Shown here: positions 1 through 5,178 of the stretch, piece by piece | Layout: every line of letters starts with the position of its first letter | How positions within the stretch are numbered: position 1 is the first letter of the stretch | Assembly (NCBI GenBank): GCA_001805005.1 | Contig: MHDO01000130.1 | Span: forward strand, 2,156-7,333 | Direction: 5' to 3' | From: Nitrospinae bacterium RIFCSPLOWO2_12_39_16 | GTDB lineage: Bacteria; Nitrospinota; Nitrospinia; UBA9942 | DNA length: 5,178 bases | Notes under the pieces: generated by a model | What the model saw: the letters and a program-made list of their open reading frames with translations, nothing else | Told to the model about the DNA's origin: nothing | Database searches by the model: none | Program-made: the position numbers and the translations under genes

Positions 1-58
1 ACAGAAGTCAGAAGAAGAAAAAAATTATTATTCTGTATTCTGGTTTCTGTATTCTGAT
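1..58. repeat. Inverted heptamer repeat array upstream of hsp20
   Basis: Two 7-bp-spaced CAGAA words (2-6 and 9-13) are followed, after an A/T-rich spacer (about 15-30), by four exact 7-bp units of the form TTCTGNN at 31-37, 38-44, 45-51 and 52-58. The left words are the reverse complement of the right words. Positions 2-13 can pair with 31-42 at 10 of 12 positions, so the array is also an imperfect hairpin. The left side may continue beyond the window. The array ends 8 nt before the hsp20 start codon and fills the whole visible leader, leaving no Shine-Dalgarno. The function is unknown. It resembles short degenerate tandem repeats that are dispersed in some environmental bacterial genomes. 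Confidence 0.75.
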
Positions 59-66
59 TTTAAATT

Positions 67-531
67 ATGGCAGTCAAAAAGAAGAAAGATTCATCTACAG
101 AAATACCTATTAAAAGGGATGAGGTTAAGAACCATACTAATTATACATACTTAGAGGTGTCTGCAGAAAGATATGCCTTAGGAGAGACAAGTTTCATAAT
201 GCTGGATTTATATGAAACCGCAGACCATTTAGTTGTAGAGGCTGAAATGCCGGGAGTTTCAGAAGACGATATAAAAGTTTATACAAGCGGAGATAATCTG
301 GTTATTGAAGGGAATAAGTACGAACGGATTGAAGGTGAAGGGAAGGTAAATTTTCTGTGCATGGAGAGGTCTTTTGGCCCCTTTAAGAGGACGGTCAGCA
401 TTGGTTCGGCAACAGACAAGAGCCGTATAAAGGCAGCCTATTCAAAGGGTATATTGATTGTGCAGATTCCAAAGAGCAAGGAAAGAAGGGAAAAGACAAG
501 GTGGATTGAAATTGAGAAAAGCGGTGAATAA
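67..531 (+). CDS. hsp20: Small heat-shock protein, Hsp20/alpha-crystallin family
   Basis: This is a 154-residue cytoplasmic holdase chaperone of the kind that binds unfolding proteins without using ATP and passes them to refolding or degrading machines. Residues 1-41 form a basic, variable N-terminal arm. The alpha-crystallin domain spans about 44-136. It includes the MPGV segment at 61-64 followed by an acidic helix start, RSFGPF at 101-106, and the family signature A-x-x-x-G-x-L at 124-130 (AYSKGIL). The short C-terminal tail carries an I-x-I motif (IEI, 147-149), which in this family docks neighbouring subunits during oligomer assembly. Length and domain order are normal. The ATG at 67 was chosen because it gives a usual N-terminal arm; no Shine-Dalgarno precedes it, only the heptamer array. 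The gene ends 20 nt before lon and is almost certainly cotranscribed with it. No CIRCE operator is visible in the 66 nt upstream. Confidence 0.95.
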   Translation: MAVKKKKDSSTEIPIKRDEVKNHTNYTYLEVSAERYALGETSFIMLDLYETADHLVVEAEMPGVSEDDIKVYTSGDNLVIEGNKYERIEGEGKVNFLCMERSFGPFKRTVSIGSATDKSRIKAAYSKGILIVQIPKSKERREKTRWIEIEKSGE

Positions 532-535
532 CAAC

Positions 536-542
536 AAGGAGG
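536..542 (+). promoter_or_regulatory. Strong Shine-Dalgarno for lon
   Basis: AAGGAGG lies 9 nt before the lon ATG, inside the 20-nt hsp20-lon gap. It fixes the lon start at 552. It is the only canonical ribosome-binding site in front of any gene in this window, which is why the starts of the other three genes look unusual. Confidence 0.9.
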
Positions 543-551
543 CAATTATTA

Positions 552-2993
552 ATGGAAGAAAATAATAACGAAGAAAAGGTGGTGGCGACGGTTGATGCAT
601 CTCAGGATTTGCAGACAGAGTTCAAAATCCCTGATGAACTCCCCCTGCTTCCTGTAAGGGATATCGTTATATTTCCCTACATGATACTTCCTCTATTTGT
701 GGGGAGGGAATCTTCTATAAATGCTGTAAATGAAGCCCTCGCATCTGACAGGATGATCCTTCTGGTTGCACAAAAGGATGCAGGAAATAATGAACCAAAG
801 CCTGAGGATTTATATAATGTCGGCACTGTTGTCATGGTCATAAGGATGCTAAAGCTCCCTGACGGGAGGGTGAAGATACTCGTGCAGGGGTTATCTAAGG
901 CAAAGATTATCAGCTATGCTGCAGATAAACCGTTTTACAAGGTAAAGGTTGAGAGGATTAAAGAACCTTCAGAGCCTAAGGAAAAATCGCTAAAGACAGA
1001 GGCGCTCATGAGGAATGTAAGGGACCAATTAGAGAAGGCTATCTCCCTTGGGAAGATGCTGCCCCCCGACCTCCTTGTCATTGCCGATAATCTTGACTCT
1101 CCGGGAAAATTAGCAGATTTAGCAGCATCTAATCTTGGATTGAAAGTAGAAGAGGCACAGCAGATTTTGGAGATACTTGACCATGAAGAGAGATTAAATA
1201 AGGTAGGGGAGTTCTTGGGCAAGGAGGTAGAGGTGCTTACCATGCAGCAGAAGATTCAGTTTGCCGCACAGGAGGAGATGACAAAGACCCAGAAGGAATA
1301 TTTTTTAAGGGAACAGTTAAAGGCCATACAAAAGGAGCTTGGCGATATTGATGAGAAGACTGAGGAGATTAATGAATTCAAGAAAAAGATAGCCGATGTA
1401 AAGATGCCCAACGAGGTTGAGAAAGAGGCATTAAAGCAGCTTGACAGGCTGGCAAAGATGCACCCGGAGGCGGCAGAGGCTACTACTGTCAGGACATACC
1501 TTGAGTGGATGGTAGAGCTTCCGTGGAGTAAGGCAACTGCAGATAATTTGAATATAAAGGGAGCTGCAAAGGTTCTTGAAGAAGACCACTATGATTTAGA
1601 GAAGGTTAAAGAGAGGATTCTTGAATATCTCGCTGTAAGGAAACTAAAGGCAAAGATGAAGGGGCCTATATTATGCTTTGTAGGACCTCCGGGGGTTGGT
1701 AAGACATCTCTTGGCAAGTCTATAGCAAGGGCATTGGGAAGACAATTTGTAAGGATTTCTCTCGGCGGCGTGAGAGATGAAGCGGAGATAAGAGGGCATA
1801 GGAGGACATATATAGGCTCTCTTCCCGGAAGGATTATTCAGGGGATAAAGCAGGCAGGCTCAAATAATCCTGTCTTTATGATGGACGAGGTGGATAAGAT
1901 TGGTGCGGATTTCAGAGGCGACCCATCTGCCGCCCTTTTAGAGGTTCTTGACCCTGAGCAGAACTATTCGTTCAGTGACCATTATCTCGGTGTCCCATTT
2001 GACCTCTCAAATGTAATGTTTATTACGACAGCAAATCTTACGGACCCCATACCTTCGGCATTGAAAGACAGGATGGAGATAATAAGCCTCTCAGGATATA
2101 CAGAGGAAGAGAAACTGGGAATAGCGAAAAAATATCTCATACCGAGACAGATGGAGGAACATGGCATAAAGGCCAAGCAGATTCATATATCTGATGAGGC
2201 AGTGCTTAAGATTATCTCTCAGTATACGAGAGAGGCAGGCTTAAGGAATCTTGAGAGGGAGATAGCAACTATATGCAGAAAGGTTGCAAAAGATGTTGCA
2301 CAGGGGAATGGGAGACTCCATCGTATAAGTGCAGCAAATCTTAATAAGTTTCTTGGTATAAGAAAGTTTCTCCCTGAGACTGAGGCGGAGAGGAATCAGG
2401 TGGGTGTGGCGACAGGGCTTGCATGGACACAGGCAGGCGGTGAGATTATGCATATTGAGGTAACGACTATGAAGGGAAGGGGTGCCCTTACGCTTACAGG
2501 ACAACTTGGCGATGTAATGAAGGAGTCTGCACAGGCTGCAATGAGCTATGCAAGGTCAAAGTCAAAAAATTATGGATTGAAGGAAGATTTCTATCAGAAG
2601 ATAGATGTTCATATTCATGTCCCTGCCGGCGCCATTCCAAAGGACGGTCCTTCGGCAGGTATAACTATGGCAACTGCACTTATATCAAAACTTACAGGAA
2701 TACCTGTGAGAAAGGATGTAGCAATGACAGGTGAGATAACCCTGACTGGAAGGGTTCTTCCAATCGGAGGGCTAAAGGAGAAATCGCTTGCGGCAAAGAG
2801 GGCAGGTATAATGACAATCATAATACCAAAGGATAATAATAAGGATTTGGAGGAAATACCTTCAAACATAATGAAAGACATGAAATTCATCCTTGCAAAA
2901 GAGATGGATGATGTTGTAAAAAATGCACTTTTGTTTGATAAAGAGAAGAAGCAAAGGATTAAGGGTAAGCCTCGCAGAAGCAAATCAAAATAA
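552..2993 (+). CDS. lon: ATP-dependent protease Lon (LonA type)
   Basis: This is an 813-residue cytoplasmic AAA+ serine protease that unfolds and degrades damaged and some regulatory proteins; the length is normal for bacterial LonA. The N-terminal substrate-binding domain (about 28-225) starts at the typical LPLLPVRDIVIFP segment and is followed by a helical coiled region (about 230-300). The AAA+ module carries Walker A GPPGVGKT (378-385), Walker B with the DE pair at 445-446, a sensor-1 asparagine at 495 (TTAN), the likely arginine finger R507, and the sensor-2 arginine R565 (GLRNLER). The C-terminal protease domain (about 612-795) has the catalytic serine S701 in PKDGPSAG and the catalytic lysine K744 in GGLKEK. 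The Ser-Lys separation of 43 residues equals that of E. coli Lon (S679/K722). A basic tail (about 797-813) follows the domain and might contact DNA or polyphosphate, though that is inference. Every catalytic residue is present. Placement directly after hsp20 joins a holdase to the protease that clears its clients. Confidence 0.98.
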   Translation: MEENNNEEKVVATVDASQDLQTEFKIPDELPLLPVRDIVIFPYMILPLFVGRESSINAVNEALASDRMILLVAQKDAGNNEPKPEDLYNVGTVVMVIRMLKLPDGRVKILVQGLSKAKIISYAADKPFYKVKVERIKEPSEPKEKSLKTEALMRNVRDQLEKAISLGKMLPPDLLVIADNLDSPGKLADLAASNLGLKVEEAQQILEILDHEERLNKVGEFLGKEVEVLTMQQKIQFAAQEEMTKTQKEYFLREQLKAIQKELGDIDEKTEEINEFKKKIADVKMPNEVEKEALKQLDRLAKMHPEAAEATTVRTYLEWMVELPWSKATADNLNIKGAAKVLEEDHYDLEKVKERILEYLAVRKLKAKMKGPILCFVGPPGVGKTSLGKSIARALGRQFVRISLGGVRDEAEIRGHRRTYIGSLPGRIIQGIKQAGSNNPVFMMDEVDKIGADFRGDPSAALLEVLDPEQNYSFSDHYLGVPFDLSNVMFITTANLTDPIPSALKDRMEIISLSGYTEEEKLGIAKKYLIPRQMEEHGIKAKQIHISDEAVLKIISQYTREAGLRNLEREIATICRKVAKDVAQGNGRLHRISAANLNKFLGIRKFLPETEAERNQVGVATGLAWTQAGGEIMHIEVTTMKGRGALTLTGQLGDVMKESAQAAMSYARSKSKNYGLKEDFYQKIDVHIHVPAGAIPKDGPSAGITMATALISKLTGIPVRKDVAMTGEITLTGRVLPIGGLKEKSLAAKRAGIMTIIIPKDNNKDLEEIPSNIMKDMKFILAKEMDDVVKNALLFDKEKKQRIKGKPRRSKSK

Positions 2994-3017
2994 AATCTCT
3001 GAAAATTATAAAAGCAA

Positions 3018-3139
3018 CCGCAGATTTTTGGTAAGTGTTAGTTTTTAGTGTCAGTTAAGGAATTTATTGCTAACACTAATCACTGATACTAACACAGCTA
3101 TTATCTGCGGATTAATCAGGTCTTTGTTATTAGCAATAA
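3018..3139. repeat. Nested inverted repeat between lon and nrdJ
   Basis: This structure fills most of the convergent gap. The outer arms are CCGCAGAT (3018-3025) and ATCTGCGG (3103-3110), a perfect 8-bp pair. Inside them are GTGTTAGT (3035-3042) with ACTAACAC (3088-3095), and TTAGTGT (3045-3051) with ACACTAA (3073-3079). The inner sequence is built of loosely 7-bp units of the type AGTGNNN and their complements. A further perfect 10-bp pair, TTATTGCTAA (3064-3073) and its complement (3130-3139), overlaps the last codons and stop of nrdJ. The structure could act as a bidirectional terminator or mRNA-end stabiliser for the two converging transcripts, but there is no classical GC-rich stem with a U-tract. 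The outer word CCGCAGATT recurs on the other side of nrdJ. Confidence 0.75.
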
Positions 3140-4878
3140 TGTATGTCCCTGCATATCAGCACTTGATTCTCCCTTGTGCCGCTGCGGTAAATAGTCAGTC
3201 CTTTACATCCCAATTTATGTGCAAGTAAAAAGGCATTTCTCACATCAGAAATTTCAGCATCAGGGGGAAAGTTTATAGTCTTTGATACTGCATTGTCGGC
3301 GTATTTCTGAAATACTGCCTGCATCTTCACATGCCATTCAGGCGATATATCAAAGGATGTTACGAATAATCTCCTTACATCATCAGGTATTCCTTTTGTT
3401 GAAGTAAGATTTAAACCGTTCTGTAATTCTTTTATCAATTCTTTGTTATAGAAACCTCTTGTTTTAGCAATTTCAATAAATAATGGATTTATTTGTAATA
3501 ACTTTACATCTTCAAGTGCTCTGCGGATATAACTGATGGCATATAATGGCTCAATACCACTTGAGCAGCCGGCTATAATTGATAATGTTCCTGTTGGGGC
3601 AATTGTAATCAATGTGGCATTTCTTCTTTGAAATTCGGAATTTGGAATTTGGAATTCGGAATTCGGATACGCCCCTCTCTCTTTTGCAAGTTCATTTGAT
3701 TTCTCTTCTGCCCTTTCTCTTATGAATTTTATAATCTCCTCAGCAATCTTCAATGCCTCCTCTGAATTGTAAGATATTGAGAGCATAATCAGGAGGTCTG
3801 CAAAACCCATTACACCAAGCCCGATCTTTCTATTTCCCTTTGACATTTTTTCAATCTGAGGTAATGGATAGGCGGTAACATCAATTACATTATCAAGAAA
3901 ATGCACAGCCTTGTAAACCGTATTCTTTAATTTATTCCAGTCTATTTCATATTGACTGCTGGCTGCCGACTGCCGACTGCCGACTGACTTTACCATCTTT
4001 ATCAAATTTATTGAGCCTAAGTTGCAGGCTTCATAAGGCAGTAACGGCTGTTCGCCACATGGGTTTGTGCTCTCCATCTCGCCAAGGTGTGGTGTGGGAT
4101 TATCCCTGTTTATGCAGTCAAGAAAAAGGACACCGGGTTCACCATTCTTCCATGCCGATTGAACTATTCTTTCAAATACATCCTTTGCCTTTAGTTTTCC
4201 TGTTTTTTCTCCGTTCCTTGGATTAATTAAATCATATTCAGAATCTATCTCAACACAGTTCATAAAATCATCTGTGATTCCAACGGAGAGGTTGAAATTG
4301 GTTAGCTCATGGGATATTGTCTTTGCATCTATGAACTCAATAATATCAGGGTGGTCAACTCTTAAAACACCCATATTTGCACCTCTCCTTGCCCCCCCCT
4401 GTTTAATTACTTCTGTTGCCATATTAAAAACCCTCATAAATGATAATGGCCCACTGGCTATCCCGCTTGTGGTGGAGACAATATCATTTTTTGGTCTTAA
4501 GTGGCTAAATGAGAATCCCGTCCCCCCTCCTGTTTGATGTATAATTGCTGTATTCTTTACAGCCTCAAATATAGATTTAAGTGAGTCCTCCACAGGGAGG
4601 ACAAAACATGCTGCAAGCTGCTGGAGTTCCCTCCCTGCATTCATGAGTGCAGGTGAATTGGGTAAGAATACAAGGGATGCCATCATTTCATAAAAATCAT
4701 CTGTAGTCTTCTTTATATTGCTGGATGGAGCATAGAGCCTATCTGCCGATGCTATATTTTCTGCTACCCTACGGAACATCTCCTCCGGTGTCTCAATTAC
4801 ATTCCCTTTCTTATCTTTTTTGAGATACCTTCTATTTAAGACTATCAGGGCATTATTGGTTAATTCAGTTTTTTTCAT
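3130..4878 (-). CDS. nrdJ: Class II (adenosylcobalamin-dependent) ribonucleotide reductase
   Basis: This 582-residue enzyme reduces ribonucleotides to deoxyribonucleotides using a radical generated from coenzyme B12, so it needs neither oxygen nor a separate radical subunit. The reading starts directly at the reductase N-terminal segment (LTNNALIVLNRRYL), so there is no ATP-cone activity domain. Core motifs include QTGGGTGFSFSHLRP (115-129), NPCGE (272-276), EACNLGSINL (283-292) and APTGTLSIIAGCSSGIEPL (427-445). C274 is the expected thiyl-radical cysteine, flanked by N272 and E276. C91 and C285 are the expected redox pair; the 11-residue C274-C285 spacing matches the Thermotoga class II enzyme. 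C576 and C582 at the extreme C-terminus could be the pair that re-reduces the active site, which is inference. Two loops, residues 298-309 and 405-417, are encoded by 7-bp tandem repeats and are unlike family sequence, but the frame stays open. The stop codon lies in an inverted repeat. No Shine-Dalgarno precedes the ATG. Confidence 0.96.
   Translation of the reverse strand: MKKTELTNNALIVLNRRYLKKDKKGNVIETPEEMFRRVAENIASADRLYAPSSNIKKTTDDFYEMMASLVFLPNSPALMNAGRELQQLAACFVLPVEDSLKSIFEAVKNTAIIHQTGGGTGFSFSHLRPKNDIVSTTSGIASGPLSFMRVFNMATEVIKQGGARRGANMGVLRVDHPDIIEFIDAKTISHELTNFNLSVGITDDFMNCVEIDSEYDLINPRNGEKTGKLKAKDVFERIVQSAWKNGEPGVLFLDCINRDNPTPHLGEMESTNPCGEQPLLPYEACNLGSINLIKMVKSVGSRQSAASSQYEIDWNKLKNTVYKAVHFLDNVIDVTAYPLPQIEKMSKGNRKIGLGVMGFADLLIMLSISYNSEEALKIAEEIIKFIRERAEEKSNELAKERGAYPNSEFQIPNSEFQRRNATLITIAPTGTLSIIAGCSSGIEPLYAISYIRRALEDVKLLQINPLFIEIAKTRGFYNKELIKELQNGLNLTSTKGIPDDVRRLFVTSFDISPEWHVKMQAVFQKYADNAVSKTINFPPDAEISDVRNAFLLAHKLGCKGLTIYRSGTRENQVLICRDIHYC
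3630..3665. repeat. In-frame heptamer array GAATTYG inside nrdJ
   Basis: On the + strand there are four exact 7-bp units: GAATTTG at 3638-3644 and 3645-3651, and GAATTCG at 3652-3658 and 3659-3665. They are preceded by an 8-bp variant (GAAATTCG, 3630-3637), for 36 bp in all. Read as nrdJ on the - strand, it encodes residues 405-417, a heptapeptide repeat PNSEFQI followed by PNSEFQ. It lies just before the conserved RRNAT...APTGT segment, at a loop that is variable in related enzymes. The extra base in the first unit makes the total divisible by three. Confidence 0.85.
3954..3988. repeat. In-frame heptamer array GACTGCC inside nrdJ
   Basis: Five consecutive 7-bp units on the + strand read GACTGCT (3954-3960), GGCTGCC (3961-3967), GACTGCC (3968-3974), GACTGCC (3975-3981) and GACTGAC (3982-3988). 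The two middle copies are identical and the outer ones differ by one base each. On the nrdJ strand they encode residues 298-309 (SVGSRQSAASSQ). These sit between NLIKMVK and EIDWNKL, where related reductases usually have only a few residues. The array therefore looks like an insertion into a surface loop shortly after the active-site cysteine C285. Confidence 0.85.
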
Positions 4879-4886
4879 TGTAGGAA

Positions 4887-4892
4887 ATTATA
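4887..4892 (-). promoter_or_regulatory. Possible -10 element for nrdJ (near-leaderless)
   Basis: The - strand reads TATAAT here, a perfect -10 match, 8 nt before the nrdJ ATG. Initiation at the usual distance would give a leader of only about 0-3 nt, consistent with the missing Shine-Dalgarno. No convincing -35 is found 16-18 bp upstream, where the sequence is repeat DNA. A second TATAAT on the same strand at 5001-5006 is an alternative that would place the palindrome in a leader of about 115 nt. Neither is proven. Confidence 0.35.
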
Positions 4893-4895
4893 TAT

Positions 4896-4974
4896 CCGCA
4901 GATTTCGCAGATTACCGCAGATTAAAACAAAATATTTTTTAAAAAAATCTGTGTTAATCTGTGTCAATCTGTGG
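4896..4974. repeat. Large palindrome of 9-10 bp repeats between nrdJ and the amidase gene
   Basis: The left arm has three units of the type (C/T)CGCAGATT at 4896-4904, 4905-4913 and 4915-4923. After an A/T-rich centre (4924-4945), the right arm has three AATCTGTG units at 4946-4953, 4956-4963 and 4966-4973, spaced exactly 10 bp. The arms are complementary except mainly where a left G faces a right T in each unit. In RNA copied in the + direction those positions become G-U wobble pairs, while in the opposite transcript they are C-A mismatches. A + strand RNA hairpin would therefore be more stable. The word CCGCAGATT is shared with the palindrome on the other side of nrdJ. Confidence 0.85.
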
Positions 4975-5028
4975 TTTTATTAAGTTTTTATTCTAATATT
5001 ATTATAACCCATACAAGAGGGAAATTTA

Positions 5029-5056
5029 TTGAAAAAAACTCTCTTTCTGTTACAAT
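5029..5056 (+). promoter_or_regulatory. Putative sigma-70 promoter with extended -10 for the amidase gene
   Basis: The -35 TTGAAA (5029-5034) matches consensus at 5 of 6 positions. A 16-bp spacer separates it from the -10 TACAAT (5051-5056), also 5 of 6. TG at 5048-5049 sits one base before the -10, giving an extended -10. Initiation about 7 nt after the -10 falls near 5063, only about 4 nt before the ATG at 5067, so the mRNA would be almost leaderless. This agrees with the lack of a Shine-Dalgarno next to that ATG. Confidence 0.55.
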
Positions 5057-5066
5057 AAAAAAATCT

Positions 5067-5178
5067 ATGAGCCCTAAGAAGAGTGAAGTTACAATATGCC
5101 TCGTCCAGACTGCTGTTGCCGATAACATCTCAGAGAATCTCCACAAAACCATAAAAGAGGTAAGAATGGCTGCAAATA
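5067..5178 (+). CDS. Carbon-nitrogen hydrolase (nitrilase superfamily), N-terminal part only
   Basis: The first 37 codons are open and run off the right edge of the window. The peptide begins MSPKKSEVTICLVQTAVADN and continues through ISENLHKTIKEVRMAAN. This fits the first beta strand and first helix of nitrilase-superfamily amidases: a hydrophobic strand with a Gln, then D-x-x-x-N-L and a helix ending in R-x-A. The pattern is closest to N-carbamoylputrescine amidase-like proteins, which release putrescine, CO2 and ammonia in polyamine synthesis; a generic omega-amidase or NAD synthetase-type amidase is also possible. The catalytic Glu, Lys and Cys lie beyond the window and cannot be checked. 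The ATG at 5067 was chosen because family homology starts right after it. The frame is open upstream but lacks ATG, GTG or TTG there. The gene is divergent from nrdJ across a 188-nt gap. Confidence 0.7.
   Translation, partial: MSPKKSEVTICLVQTAVADNISENLHKTIKEVRMAAN

Noticed and set aside
1..66. CIRCE or other heat-shock operator upstream of hsp20
   Set aside because: No TTAGCACTC-N9-GAGTGCTAA-like sequence is present; the inverted repeat there is the heptamer array, and the true promoter may be outside the window.
2241..2504. Antisense open frames inside lon and nrdJ as small genes
   Set aside because: They overlap strongly conserved coding sequence, have no ribosome sites and resemble no protein family; they are shadows of the real genes.
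2994..3129. CRISPR-like array or attachment site in the convergent gap
   Set aside because: The repeat units are about 7-10 bp, degenerate and inverted with no regular spacers, and no integrase or cas gene is nearby.
3630..3988. nrdJ as a pseudogene disrupted by repeats
   Set aside because: The frame is open throughout and all core catalytic residues (C91, N272, C274, E276, C285) are present; both arrays fall in loop positions.
4962..4967. TTGACA on the - strand as a -35 for nrdJ
   Set aside because: It arises from the repeat unit sequence, and no good -10 lies 16-18 bp downstream (only TTTTAA-like sequence).
5029..5058. Tiny leader ORF starting at TTG (9 codons) before the amidase gene, with AAGAGGG about 7 nt upstream
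   Set aside because: The same bases make a better sigma-70 promoter (TTGAAA and extended TACAAT), and the peptide has no recognisable attenuation feature; a nine-codon frame is easily chance.
4879..5066. Cobalamin riboswitch or NrdR box controlling the B12-dependent reductase
   Set aside because: No B12-box-like conserved core is seen and the gap is mostly repeat DNA; the ATATAT stretch near the start lacks the flanking ACAC/GTGT of an NrdR box.

Overview
The window carries four protein-coding genes and no RNA genes, CRISPR array or insertion sequence. It is moderately AT-rich bacterial DNA. Two genes, a small heat-shock protein and the ATP-dependent protease Lon, form a tight + strand operon (67-2993). 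A class II (cobalamin-dependent) ribonucleotide reductase, nrdJ, lies convergently on the - strand (3130-4878). Divergent from it, at the right edge, is the first part of a nitrilase-superfamily amidohydrolase (5067 onward). A B12-dependent, oxygen-indifferent reductase and an Hsp20-Lon pair would fit an environmental anaerobe or facultative bacterium, such as a Nitrospirota-like or deltaproteobacteria-like lineage. That placement is a guess from protein flavour and cannot be settled from this window.

Layout: 1-66 is a leader made almost entirely of 7-bp repeats, followed by hsp20. A 20-nt gap with a strong Shine-Dalgarno leads into lon. The lon-nrdJ convergent gap (2994-3129) holds a nested inverted repeat whose last arm runs into the nrdJ stop codon. 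nrdJ is intact and has all core active-site residues, but two surface-loop positions are made of 7-bp tandem repeats. The divergent gap (4879-5066) holds a large imperfect palindrome of 9-10 bp repeats plus promoter-like elements for both flanking genes.

The genes are ordinary housekeeping and stress genes: Hsp20 holds unfolding proteins, Lon degrades them, NrdJ makes deoxynucleotides. What stands out is the repeat content. Five separate short-period arrays (7 bp, or 9-10 bp) occur in about 5 kb, with different core words but similar architecture. They occupy both larger intergenic gaps and the leader, and two lie in frame inside nrdJ. The heptamers found inside coding sequence are free of stop codons in every phase, whereas the arrays containing stops are found only between genes. 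A second pattern is that the three genes at the start of a visible transcription unit (hsp20, nrdJ, amidase) lack a Shine-Dalgarno. Two of these have a -10-like hexamer placed so that the mRNA would be nearly leaderless, whereas the operon-internal lon has a canonical Shine-Dalgarno. No clear new enzymatic or defence system is present.
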